Below are positions 52,673-61,900 of a stretch of DNA of 64,000 nt, one piece after another. Position 1 is the stretch's first letter. Every line of letters starts with the position of its first letter. A model generated the notes under the pieces. It was not told where the DNA came from. It saw only the letters and a program-made list of their open reading frames with translations, and made no database searches. Origin of the DNA: an uncultured Myxococcales bacterium (lineage in GTDB: Bacteria; Myxococcota_A; UBA9042). Position numbers and translations under genes: made by a program. The stretch lies in contig CAIYBN010000144.1 of assembly GCA_903924465.1 (NCBI GenBank), positions 334,987 through 398,986 on the forward strand, read 5' to 3'.

Positions 52673-53887
52673 ATGACAAGTCAGCATTGGCGTGTGTTGT
52701 TCCAATGCGTTCTGACCAGTGCAATGCTCGGCTGTTCCAGCGCGCCGCAGCCCGTGAATCCGGAACCCGAGACAGCGGTCACCGACGTGCAGACCGGCAG
52801 CGAGACGCTGACGACCGACGTCGCACCGCCAACTGACGTGACGCCGGCCAAAGACGCAAGCGCGGCCTGCGCCAGCCTGAGCTGCGACGACGACAACACC
52901 TGCACCTACGATGATTGCGGCGACAACGGCGCCTGCACGCACACGTCCGTCAGCGACGGCAATACCTGCCTCGATGCCAACAAGTGTTTCATCGGCGCGA
53001 CGTGTCAAGCCGGCAACTGCGTCACCGGCAACACGCCTGTGGTCTGCGACAAAGGCAAGGACTGCCAAACCGCAACGTGCAATCCGGCCAGCGGCTGCGC
53101 GTACAAGTCGCTTCCCGTCGGCACGCCTTGTGACGATGTGGACGGCTGCACGACAGGGGACATCTGTTTCGCCGACGGCTCGTGCACCGGTCAGCCGGTC
53201 GTTTGCACAGGCGGGGTGGTGTGCAAAGCCGGGAAATGCGGCGCCACTGGCACCGGCACTGGCTGTGAGTTCTCGGCGAGCCCGATGACCGGCGAGGCCG
53301 GCGCACCCTGTGCACAAGATGCTGATTGCGATTCCAACCTCTGCGTCGACACGGCCAATGGCAAAGTCTGCACGATATCTTGCGCGAGCTGTTGTCCGAA
53401 CGGCTGGCAGTGCGAGTACACAGCATCGGGTCCCACGTTCGCCTGCGTGCCATACCACATCCACAGCTGCGAACCGTGCACCACGGACGCGAAATGCCAA
53501 TCGCCCAACGACCCTGGCGGATTATGCGTGTCCTACGGCGACGCGGGGAGCTTCTGCGGAGGGTCGTGCGAGTACGACGCCGATTGCGCGGTTGGCTACT
53601 TATGCCAGAAGAGCAAAGCCGGCATCGGCAGCCAGTGCGTCAAGCAGAACGGCCTGTGCGAGTGCTCGGCGTTTTCGGTTGCGCAAGGTCTCACGACGGA
53701 ATGCGCAGTCAGCAACACGTTTGGTACCTGCACGGCCGGCCGGCAGTGCACAGCAAGCGGCCTGACTGCTTGTTCAGCCAAGACACCCTCGGCGGAAGTG
53801 TGCAACGGCGTGGACGATGATTGCGACGGGACAGTGGACGAGGCAGGGGCCGCGGGTTGCACGGGAACGCCGTGTTTGTGTCCGTAG
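52673..53887 (+). CDS. Cysteine-rich lipoprotein with MopE-type metal-binding motif
   Basis: A 404-residue lipoprotein: signal ending LTSAMLGCSS, a Thr/Asp/Pro-rich linker, then dozens of cysteines in short repeats (CDDDNTCTYDDC, CQTATCNPASGC, CDDVDGCTTGDIC). The C-terminus has CNGVDDDCDGTVDE, the repeat named after copper-associated MopE and common in myxobacterial surface proteins; its acidic pattern would bind Ca. Substrate or partner is unknown. The 258 bases upstream of it hold GC hairpins (CGGCCG-CACG-CGGCCG near 52457, CCGGC..GCCGG near 52485) and no gene. Confidence 0.85.
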   Translation: MTSQHWRVLFQCVLTSAMLGCSSAPQPVNPEPETAVTDVQTGSETLTTDVAPPTDVTPAKDASAACASLSCDDDNTCTYDDCGDNGACTHTSVSDGNTCLDANKCFIGATCQAGNCVTGNTPVVCDKGKDCQTATCNPASGCAYKSLPVGTPCDDVDGCTTGDICFADGSCTGQPVVCTGGVVCKAGKCGATGTGTGCEFSASPMTGEAGAPCAQDADCDSNLCVDTANGKVCTISCASCCPNGWQCEYTASGPTFACVPYHIHSCEPCTTDAKCQSPNDPGGLCVSYGDAGSFCGGSCEYDADCAVGYLCQKSKAGIGSQCVKQNGLCECSAFSVAQGLTTECAVSNTFGTCTAGRQCTASGLTACSAKTPSAEVCNGVDDDCDGTVDEAGAAGCTGTPCLCP

Positions 53888-53999
53888 ATCGCGGCCCGTG
53901 GCTCGTGCGCCAGCGCGCGAGGGGCCCAATCCGTAGGGCCGAGACGCGCATCGCGGCTCGGTCGCGAGCGTCCGACGTTTGCGATTGGAGACCCGGTCC

Positions 54000-54047
54000 G
54001 GCCGTCAGTCCGGACGCGCCCAACAGAATCCACTCCTCGGCCCGGGA
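54000..54047. repeat. Diverged copy of an intergenic block also at 48665-48721
   Basis: GGCCGTCAGTCCGG ... AACAGAATCCACTCCTCGGCCCGGG parallels GGCCGTTAGGCCCG ... CCAGAACCACTCCACCGCCCGGGG. Both lie just beyond the 3' end of plus-strand lipoprotein genes. A terminator-linked repeat family is possible. Confidence 0.4.
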
Positions 54048-54053
54048 TTCTCG

Positions 54054-55166
54054 CTAGATCGCCGTCCCCGTCAGCCACAACTTCTCAAAGTACCCCACCA
54101 CCGCCGTCACCGCATCCGCGAACTTCGTCTTCACGCCGGCTTCATGATAACTGAAGAAACCGCCGTGGCCCCAGTTGTTGCTGCCCAGCACGACCGTGTC
54201 GTCGATGACGAGGAACTTGGCATGGGTGATGACGTCGCCCGGATCGTTGCGCACCGAGACACCGAGATTCTTCAGGTACGCACCGGCGTCGGCGTTGATG
54301 GCCGGATCGCCACCGTCGCTGGCGGACGTCAGGTCCAGCACCGCGCGCACACTCACGCCGCGCTTGACCGCCGCCTGCACGTCGGCCAACACCGCTTTCA
54401 CATCGCTGTCGTCGGTGTTCATGGCGTACGTGCAGAGCAGAATCCGCGTCTTGGCAGCTTGGATCAGCGGCTGCACCATCGCCTTGTAGCCGCCTTCGCT
54501 GTACAGCGCGACGTTCAGATCAGCGCTCGTCGCGACCTTTTTCATCGCCGACGGCTTGTCCCACAGCGCCTGAAAGTAGCCGGCGATCGCGGTGTTGGCC
54601 GTCGCATCGCGCACCAGGAAGTTGGTCTCGTTGTTGTAGAACAAGGACGATTGCGACCAATTCGTCGAGCCCAGCACGAACCCTTGTTCGCTGCGAATCA
54701 GCTTGACGTGCGTCCGCACCGCTTTGGTGCCATCCAGCTTGGCGTCAATACCGGCCGATTTCAGGTCCGCGACCACCAGCGCGTTGTTGGCAATCTCGTC
54801 GTCCATCAGCACGCGCACCTGCACGCCGCGCGCATGGGCCTCCTTGAGCGCACCGATCAGGATCGCCAGGTACTGACTACCCGCCGTTGTCTCGAACTCT
54901 GTGATATCCAGTTGCTTTTGCGCGGTCTGGATGACCGCCAAAGCACCACCCATGTAGTCCTGGTTGGCCCTCAACTCGAGCACCGGACCGGGCGGCAGGT
55001 TGGCCACGGCTGTGCTTGTGTCGACCGTCGCGCCGGTATCGGCCACGACAGCCACATCGCCGAGTGCATCGGCCGGCGCCACGTACGTTGATCCGCCAGC
55101 CGCTTGCGTTGGAGCACAGCCGGCGACCCAAAGCGTAAGACCCGCAAACGCCGCCGCACCTTTCAC
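54054..55166 (-). CDS. Phospholipase D-like lipoprotein
   Basis: A 370-residue envelope protein. Start is a GTG at 55166 overlapping the receiver gene stop as GTGA. The signal ends in LWVAGC, a lipobox, followed by an Ala/Thr-rich linker. Two HKD-type motifs are present: HVKLIRSEQGFVLGSTNW (His-Lys with Glu where Asp is usual) and HAKFLVIDDTVVLGSNNW (complete). Such proteins hydrolyse or transfer phosphodiesters of lipids or nucleic acids. It is the last of an FHA-receiver-PLD run. Confidence 0.88.
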   Translation of the reverse strand: MKGAAAFAGLTLWVAGCAPTQAAGGSTYVAPADALGDVAVVADTGATVDTSTAVANLPPGPVLELRANQDYMGGALAVIQTAQKQLDITEFETTAGSQYLAILIGALKEAHARGVQVRVLMDDEIANNALVVADLKSAGIDAKLDGTKAVRTHVKLIRSEQGFVLGSTNWSQSSLFYNNETNFLVRDATANTAIAGYFQALWDKPSAMKKVATSADLNVALYSEGGYKAMVQPLIQAAKTRILLCTYAMNTDDSDVKAVLADVQAAVKRGVSVRAVLDLTSASDGGDPAINADAGAYLKNLGVSVRNDPGDVITHAKFLVIDDTVVLGSNNWGHGGFFSYHEAGVKTKFADAVTAVVGYFEKLWLTGTAI

Positions 55167-55573
55167 GCGGAAACGACCGTGCCCGGCTTGTGGTTCTTGA
55201 GCGCCAGCGCGGCCAGTTTCTCCAGCAGCTCCGGAATCATGAACGGCTTGTCCAGATAGTCGTCGGCGCCATAAAGCGGCGCGGTCATCTCATTCAGGTT
55301 CGGACCGATCGCGGTCAGCATCAGGATGCCCACATCGTTGAAATCCGGGCGTGCGCGCAGGGACTTGCACACTTCCCAGCCATTCATCTGCGGCATCATC
55401 ACGTCCAACACGATCAGATCCGGCTTGTGCGCCAAAGCCGACCGCAGCGCTTCTTCGCCGTCGTAGGCCAGCGCAATCCGATAGCCTTCCGCCGCCAAGG
55501 TCTTGCGCAAGATGCCTGCGATCTCCAAGTCATCTTCCGCAATCAGCACATGGATTCCGTTGTCTTTTGGCAT
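55163..55573 (-). CDS. CheY-like single-domain response regulator
   Basis: A 136-residue stand-alone receiver: acidic pocket EDD near the start, phosphoacceptor Asp in LIVLDVMMPQMNG, conserved Thr (LTA) and Lys (DKPF). There is no output domain, so it must act by binding another protein. It sits one base after the FHA gene and overlaps the PLD-like gene by four bases, implying coordinated synthesis with both. No kinase adjoins it; the Ser/Thr kinase gene at 58953 is nearby but would use other chemistry. Confidence 0.92.
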   Translation of the reverse strand: MPKDNGIHVLIAEDDLEIAGILRKTLAAEGYRIALAYDGEEALRSALAHKPDLIVLDVMMPQMNGWEVCKSLRARPDFNDVGILMLTAIGPNLNEMTAPLYGADDYLDKPFMIPELLEKLAALALKNHKPGTVVSA

Positions 55574-55574
55574 G

Positions 55575-57776
55575 TTAATCCGCGTCTTGGCGACTCAATT
55601 CGGTCGCCTTTTTGGCAATGTCCTGCGCTTCCTGAGCCCGCTTGTCGCTGGCTGGCAGGATGCGCGCCACGGTCCGCGCCAAATCGCGCGCACCCAGGTA
55701 GTTCTTCTTGTCCATCAAGTCTTTGGCATCTTTCAACATCGTCCCCGCCTGCTGGACGCATTTGTCGACGATTTGCGTGGCCTCCGCCTTTTCCGGCTGG
55801 TAATTCAGCGCCTCCTGGGCATCTTCAGCGGCATCCGCGTACTTCTTGGCGGCCAGCTCCGCTTTGGCCTGCGCCAGATAGCCATCGGCCAGTTTGCCGG
55901 CGATGAACACGCCGTGAATGCCGTCGACGCGCTTGTCGGCATTGTAGGCTTGGATCCACGCCGGAATGGACTTCTTGGTGTTGGATCCCGCCGACTGTGC
56001 GTCATTCATGGACGATTCCACGAGCCGCACAGCCGCGGCATAGGCCGCCGCCTTGGCCTTTTGGTCCTTGGAACTGGCGCCTGAAGCAATCGCGTCAAAG
56101 GCCTGCACGGCGGGCGTCCACAGACGGTTGTGATACGCCGTCAGGCCGGCCGAGAAATCCGCCTTCTTCCCTGTCTCCGCTTTCACCACTTCCGGTTTCA
56201 CCGAGTCTGCCTTGGCCGCAACCTCGGACTTGGTCTCCTCCGGCTTGGCCGGCTCCTTGGCCTCCGCTTTGGCCACATGCACAGCCTTGGCTGCGTGTTC
56301 GGGCTTGGCTGCGTGTTCGGGCTTGGCAGCGGGCTCCGGTTTTTCAGCCGCGGCATGGACATGCGCGGGCGCTGGCTTCTCCGGCGTGGCCTCCGGCTTC
56401 ACGGCCTTTTCGTCCACGACCTGCGCCGCTAGCCGGCCATCCGCCGTGTCGCTCAATTGCGCCCGCATCGCCTTGGCCTCGGCGCGATTCGGATCCAACG
56501 CCAGGATGCCGTCCAACGCCTTGATCGCCGCGGCCGTGTCGCCCGTCTCGTTGGCCTTCTTGGCATCAGACATGCGCTGGCTGAACAGCGATTCCTTGGC
56601 CGCCGCCAGTTCATCCTGGGCGTCCGCATACTTCTGCGTGTCCTTGGCCACCTCAGCAAACCTGTTGATCGCACCTTGAAAATCGCCAGCTTTCAGCGCC
56701 TGCTTCGCCTCTTCAAAGGTATCTTCCGCCTCCACTTCCTTGCGCGTCGACGCGATCAGCGCCTTCAACTCCTTGTTGGTCGGATCCTTCTTCTTGGCCG
56801 CTTTCAGGATATCCAACGCGTTGGCAAAGTCCGGCGGCGTGTCCGAGAGCAGTTCCTTCGCTTTGGCGATCGCCGCAGCGATTTCAGCAGCACTGTCATC
56901 CTGAACGGGCGCAACCACCGGCTTGGGCGGCGGCGCGGGCTTGCGGGTCGCAAAATAGGCACCGATGCCACCACCCACGGCGACAAACGCCAGAATGCCA
57001 CCGACAGTCAGCGCCAACTTCTTGCGCGACTTGGACTTTTCATACTGGACCTGCGGCGTGGCCGAGGCCTGCCGTTCGGGCATGGCCTGACGGTTGCGCG
57101 CCACGGGTTGCGAACCTTCGATGAAGAATTCGAGCACGCTCGTGCCGATATCAATGCGATCGCCGGATTCCAGGACATGGCGCGGCTTCTTGACGCCGTT
57201 GATGCTGGTGCCGTTGGCGCCGCCGAGATCGCTCAGCACCGCTTCATCGCCCTTGCGCTCGATCTGGAAGTGCTTGCGTGAAACCGCCGGATCCGCCAGG
57301 ACGATGTTGCAGTCCAAGCCGCGACCGACCAGGTGCTTGCCCTCGGGCACGCGGTGGATTTTGCCGCGATCGGGACCGGAAACAGCGCGCAACTCCATCG
57401 GCGTCGCGGCCTTGCCCATCGGTCGCATGGCGGCCAACGCGGAGGTGTCGATCGCGCGCGTGGCGGCTTCGGCATCGGCGACTTCAAACACGCGTGTGGA
57501 TTGATCTTCTTCGTCAAAAGTCGGAATCGGCGGTGGTGAAGCGACCGGCTTCGCGGCCGGACGCGGACCTTGCGGCGCGGCGGGGGCGGGCTGCATCGGG
57601 CGTGGCGCCGGCCGCGGCATCGGCGATTTCACCGGCGCAGACGGGGGCACTTGCGCGCTGTGCGGGGCCGGCGGCAAGTCGTCCAACCGAATGGCACGGG
57701 TCGCTTCGATCGGCTCGTCGTCGTCATCCAGGTGCGGAGGAGGTGGATTCCCGCCGCGTCGCTCTTCATTGGCCAT
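55575..57776 (-). CDS. FHA-domain membrane protein with TPR-like extracytoplasmic region
   Basis: A 733-residue protein. Start 57776 has GAAGGG upstream. A Pro-rich, acidic N-terminus precedes an FHA domain (about 128-218) with GR at 151-152, SRKH at 166-169 and NGTSING, intact for binding phospho-threonine. One membrane helix follows (about 254-277). The C-terminal 450 residues are helical TPR-like repeats split by a Lys/Pro/Ala/Glu-rich linker (about 450-540). It would relay Ser/Thr kinase signals to an assembly outside the cytoplasm. It leads the run with a receiver and a PLD-like lipoprotein, and the kinase gene at 58953-62309 is a plausible source of the phosphorylation. Confidence 0.9.
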   Translation of the reverse strand: MANEERRGGNPPPPHLDDDDEPIEATRAIRLDDLPPAPHSAQVPPSAPVKSPMPRPAPRPMQPAPAAPQGPRPAAKPVASPPPIPTFDEEDQSTRVFEVADAEAATRAIDTSALAAMRPMGKAATPMELRAVSGPDRGKIHRVPEGKHLVGRGLDCNIVLADPAVSRKHFQIERKGDEAVLSDLGGANGTSINGVKKPRHVLESGDRIDIGTSVLEFFIEGSQPVARNRQAMPERQASATPQVQYEKSKSRKKLALTVGGILAFVAVGGGIGAYFATRKPAPPPKPVVAPVQDDSAAEIAAAIAKAKELLSDTPPDFANALDILKAAKKKDPTNKELKALIASTRKEVEAEDTFEEAKQALKAGDFQGAINRFAEVAKDTQKYADAQDELAAAKESLFSQRMSDAKKANETGDTAAAIKALDGILALDPNRAEAKAMRAQLSDTADGRLAAQVVDEKAVKPEATPEKPAPAHVHAAAEKPEPAAKPEHAAKPEHAAKAVHVAKAEAKEPAKPEETKSEVAAKADSVKPEVVKAETGKKADFSAGLTAYHNRLWTPAVQAFDAIASGASSKDQKAKAAAYAAAVRLVESSMNDAQSAGSNTKKSIPAWIQAYNADKRVDGIHGVFIAGKLADGYLAQAKAELAAKKYADAAEDAQEALNYQPEKAEATQIVDKCVQQAGTMLKDAKDLMDKKNYLGARDLARTVARILPASDKRAQEAQDIAKKATELSRQDAD
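56290..56325. repeat. Two exact 18-base tandem copies inside the FHA gene
   Basis: GCTGCGTGTTCGGGCTTG twice in a row, encoding PEHAAK repeats in the Lys/Ala linker. It is a slippage-type in-frame repeat. Confidence 0.8.
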
Positions 57777-58087
57777 GGTTCCCTTCACCCGCTGTCGCGG
57801 CACCTGCCGCGTCGCTGCCAAACCACTCTTGCATCCACACGTGCGCCGCATCAGGGCGCCCTGACCATGGGCCGTCGCCAACCCAAGCCGGAATGCTGCA
57901 CCGGCAGGATGGCTGTAGCACAGTCAGCGCCGCGCGACAACGTGATGCGTTCCCGTTCGCGGTCTTGTTGTTCAGGAAAGGCAGCAATCGCAGCGATCGG
58001 TCGAGACGATCACCGCAGCAACAGGCTGGCTGGAGAACCGATCATGGCCCGACCGAAGTGTCTGGACCGAACCAGAGCGACGGGCCC
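57777..58087. other. 311-base gap between rpmA and the FHA gene
   Basis: No convincing gene on either strand. It holds the candidate FHA promoter at 57912-57940, and near 58030-58085 an inverted repeat (GGCCCG/CGGGCC) that might end rpmA transcripts. Confidence 0.5.
57912..57940 (-). promoter_or_regulatory. Candidate sigma-70-type promoter for the FHA-receiver-PLD run
   Basis: Minus strand TTGTCG and TACAGC are separated by 17 bases, with a TG one base upstream of the -10 (extended -10). The leader to the FHA start would be about 130 bases. Moderate consensus matches only. Confidence 0.35.
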
Positions 58088-58348
58088 TTACGCCAAGGCG
58101 ACGGGCAGCACGGAGATGGTCTTGCGACCCTTCGAAGCGCCGAACGCCACGGTGCCGGGAATCAGCGCGAACAGCGAGTAGTCCTTACCCGTGCCGACAT
58201 TCTTGCCCGCGTGGAAGGTCGAGCCGACCTGACGCACCAGAATGTCGCCGGCGGGGACGACTTGGCCCTGCATGCGTTTGACGCCGCGGTATTGCGGATT
58301 GGAGTCGCGGCCGTTGCGGGATGAGCCCTGACCTTTTTTGTGTGCCAT
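58088..58348 (-). CDS. rpmA: 50S ribosomal protein L27
   Basis: An 86-residue ribosomal protein near the peptidyl-transferase centre. MAHKKGQGSSRNGRDSNPQYRGVKR is the classic start (quoted part: MAHKKGQGSSRNGRDS), followed by VLVRQ-type ILVRQVGSTFHAGKNVG and the GASKGRKTISV end. It has no cleavable extension, unlike Firmicutes L27. It follows rplU by 79 bases in the universal order. Confidence 0.98.
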   Translation of the reverse strand: MAHKKGQGSSRNGRDSNPQYRGVKRMQGQVVPAGDILVRQVGSTFHAGKNVGTGKDYSLFALIPGTVAFGASKGRKTISVLPVALA

Positions 58349-58427
58349 GGTTGCCTCGTTCTGCGAGCCGCAATGCAGCTCTCAACGCCTGAAACCGCTG
58401 CCCTCGCGGGCGCAGTGGGTGGGACGA

Positions 58428-58763
58428 TTACGCTTCGATCGCCGTGACGCGCACGCGCGTGATCGACTGGCGGTGGCCCATCGTCTTGCGGCTGTTCTTG
58501 CGACGACGGTACTTATGAATCAGCACCTTGTTGTCGCGGGTCTGCTCAACGACTTGCGCGCGCACCTTGGCGCCCGCCAGCATCGGCGTACCGATTTGCA
58601 CGCCGTTGTCGCCGCCGATCAGAAGCACGTGATCAAACACGACTTCGCCACCGCGTTCGACCGCGACACCGTTCGCGTCTGCGACCTTCTCGATCGTGAG
58701 CTGTTGGCCCGGGGCAGCGCGGTACTGCTTGCCGCCGGTCTTGAAGATCGCATAACTCGCCAT
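58428..58763 (-). CDS. rplU: 50S ribosomal protein L21
   Basis: A 111-residue ribosomal protein: MASYAIFKTGGKQYRAAPGQ at the start, the VLLIGGDNGVQIGTPMLAGAKV core and the basic HKYRRRKNSRKTMGHRQ loop that contacts 23S rRNA. It is first of the rplU-rpmA pair, with a good promoter and a perfect hairpin in its leader. Confidence 0.98.
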   Translation of the reverse strand: MASYAIFKTGGKQYRAAPGQQLTIEKVADANGVAVERGGEVVFDHVLLIGGDNGVQIGTPMLAGAKVRAQVVEQTRDNKVLIHKYRRRKNSRKTMGHRQSITRVRVTAIEA

Positions 58764-58793
58764 GGTAGTCCTCGTTTCGCAGACTTGCGCATG

Positions 58794-58812
58794 CAGTCGG
58801 ACGAGCCGACTG
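58794..58812 (-). promoter_or_regulatory. Leader hairpin of rplU mRNA
   Basis: A perfect 7-base stem CAGTCGG-CTCGT-CCGACTG sits between the predicted transcription start and the rplU start codon. L21 leaders that bind ribosomal protein are known in other phyla, so an autoregulatory element is plausible. Confidence 0.5.
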
Positions 58813-58829
58813 GGGCACAGGGGGTGCGA

Positions 58830-58858
58830 ATTGTGCCTCAGTCGGCGCTACGCGTCAA
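58830..58858 (-). promoter_or_regulatory. Sigma-70-type promoter for rplU-rpmA
   Basis: Minus strand TTGACG (five of six) and CACAAT (four of six) are separated by exactly 17 bases. Transcription would start near 58823, giving a leader of about 60 bases. Confidence 0.65.
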
Positions 58859-58952
58859 GGATCGAATGCACGCGCGATCCAGTCTTGCGCCCAGTTGGCG
58901 TCCGTCCGACCGGATGAGCGGTTGGAACGCGGTGGCGATGACCTGCTCGCGG

Positions 58953-61900
58953 CTACTGAATCCGGCTCCGCACTGCCGCGCGCATCGCCCGCAGCGCGGT
59001 CTCCACTTGTCCTTGCATATCAGGATCTTGCGACAACACGTGCGCTTGGGTGTAGAGCCGCTCCGCCTCTTCTTCGGCCCCCACCGCGATCGCCGCGCGC
59101 GCCAGACGCAGGTACAGCATCGCCGCCTCTTCCGGCTGGCCACCCATCTTCAGGTGATGCGCCAGGCGCAGCCCTTCCTCAAGATCGGTGCGGCCGCGAT
59201 CGGCAATCCAGGTCGCGGTCTTGCGATGCAACTCGCGCCGCTGCTTGGGTTTCAGGAAGTCGTAGGCCACGCGCCGCCGCAGCGTCGAAGTCAGGCGGTA
59301 CGCGCGATCGCCGTGGTAGCGACTGGACGCGGTCCGGACCACAAAACCAGTCTGCACCAGCTGTTCCAACGCATCGTCGAGCTGTTCGACGCCCAGGAAC
59401 CGCAGCGCGCCGGCCCAGAATTCCGCGCCCACGACCACCGCGACGGACAGACACCGCTGCACGTGCTGCGGCAAGGTGCCGATGAGCTGACGAATCACGC
59501 CGTCGACCATGCCGGGACGGATGTCGCTCGGCAATTTCTCGCGGACGAGCCGCCACTGCGCATTCTCCAGCACCATGGCGCCGAGCCGAGCCAGCAGGTG
59601 CGTCAGTTCACCGGCGAGAAAGGGACTGCCCAGCGCGTGTGTCTGAATCCAGTCGCGCAGCTTGGCGTTGACCGGCGCGGCCAACATTTCGCGCACGACC
59701 TGCACAACCGCTTGATTGGACAGCGGCAGGAGATCCAGCTGTTCGTCAAAGTGGAACGGCGGTTGGCGTGGCACCAGATGGCGCAGCGCCGAGGACTGCA
59801 GCGGCTCGACGTCCTCCTGCTCGGTCGAGCTGGACACGACGAGGATCGGCGATCCGCCCAAGTCGGCCAGCAAGTCCTGAAAAAAGGCGCGCGTGGACGG
59901 ATCCATGTATTGCGCGTTGCGGATCAGCACCAGCATCGGCGCCGCCAGCGCCACCGCCTGAAAGTAGCGCGCCAGCGCCGCAGCCATTTCCTTGCGCGTG
60001 TCGCGGCCGATGCCCGACTGCATGCCCGCGCGCCCCGGCTCGGTGATATCAAACGCGGGAAGCGAAGCGATCACTTCCGCCACCTCCGCCGCTTCCTGCC
60101 GCCGCTGGGTCGAGAGCTTCCGCTGGCCCATGCGCGAGAACGCCAATTCCACCATGCGCTGCAGCTTGCGCCGCGCCTGATCGGCCGTGTCGGTGTCCAG
60201 GATGCCCGCGCGAATCCGCACCAGTTCGACCACGGTCGAGTACGGCAGGTCCGCGTGCAAGCGGTCGCAGGTCACTTCCATCAGAAAGTACAGCTTCTCT
60301 GGATGCTGCTCGGCTTGGCGGCGAAACGCATCCAGCAGCACGTTCTTGCCCATGCCCAGGGCACCCGCCACCAAACACGTCAGCGGTCGCGAGCGCAGCT
60401 CCACGTCTTCCAGCAGCGACCACAGCCGCTTGAGCTCCACTTCGCGGCCCGTCGTCGGCAATTCCGAGGACCACGGATAGCACAGCAGCAGAAAATCCTG
60501 AGACCCGGCGCGGATATGCACCGTTTCGACGGCATCCTGATGACCGTCCAGCCGCGCGATCAGCACATACGGCCCCAGCGGTAGCTCGCGGCCGGTGATC
60601 GGCGCCGCGCCGAGCTCTGACTCCGGATCCGGCGTGCCCAGCGTTTCGCGAATGCGTTCAAAGGGAATCGCGTAAATCCGCGCGCCTGGTGGCTGGCTGC
60701 GAATGTGCACGGTGCCGGTCTGGGGCAGATGCCGTTTGCGCTGCGCCAGCGCCAACTCATGCGCTTGACGGGCAAAATACAGCTTCGTGGCGTGATCGCC
60801 CGCTGTCGCAGCCTCGTCGTGACGCCGCCAGTAGAGTTCAATCAACCGCTGACGCGCTTCTTCATGGCTGGGATCTTCGGTCAGCGCCCGACGCAACGCC
60901 TCGTTGGCACTGGCAAATGCGTGGGCGTAGAGCACGTCCACCATCTCACGCTGCCGGCGCACCGCCCAAGCCCGCTGCTTCTCCGCCTGCGCATCCCACG
61001 GCCGGACGTCCCGCGCGAGGGCAACCTCTTCCTCGCGCAACAAAGCCTGTTCCGCGTGCAATTCTTCGGAACGAGCCAGCTCGCCCATGCCTTCCTGGTA
61101 CGCAACTTCCGCCCGCTCCGCCCGCCGCTCGCGTTCCAGATCGCCGGCCTGAAATCGGTCGAGCGCTTGCCAGATCTCGCGCATCGTCTGGGGCCGGCGT
61201 TCACGCTGCTTTTCCAGCATGCACATACACAGCACTTCCAGGTCCGGTGGCACAGGTCGGTCGCGGGCGACGCTCGACGGCGGCAACGGCACGACATTCT
61301 TCGCGGCTTCCAGCCACTGCTGGCGTGTTTCCGCGTGGTAGGGCCGCGTCAGCGCCAGCACTTCGTACAGCATCACGCCGAGCGCATAGATATCGGCACG
61401 CGCATCGACCTCATCCTCACGACCCGCCGCTTGTTCCGGCGCCATGTAAGCCGCGGTGCCGATAATCATCCCTTCGCCGTCTGGATTGGGCTTGTCAAAA
61501 TGCTTGGCGACGCCCCAGTCGGTGACAAAGACTTCGCCAAACTCGCCGAGCTGCACGTTCTCCGGCTTGAGATCGCGGTGCACGATGCCGGAGCGGTGGG
61601 CAAAATCCATGCCTTGGGCAATCTGGATGAACACGCCAACCATGCGCCGCAGGGTCAGTTCCTCGACGGTCGGCACATCGCCCATGGCCAACAAGCCGAG
61701 GACGTCGCCCAACGAACGGCCGGGCATCATGCGCATGGTGTAGTACGTCTGGCCGTCCTTGCAGACGCCGAGATCGTAAATCGGAATGATCGCCGGGTGC
61801 GTCAACTCGCCGATGATGCGCGCTTCCCGCCGCAGCGCACCGACAAAACCAGGCTCGTTGCGCAGTTCAGGATTTAGCAGCTTCATCGCCACATCGCGGT

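Noticed and set aside
57766..57987. 73-codon minus-strand frame upstream of the FHA gene
   Set aside because: Runs into the FHA start, has no ribosome site or recognisable feature, and overlaps the likely promoter.
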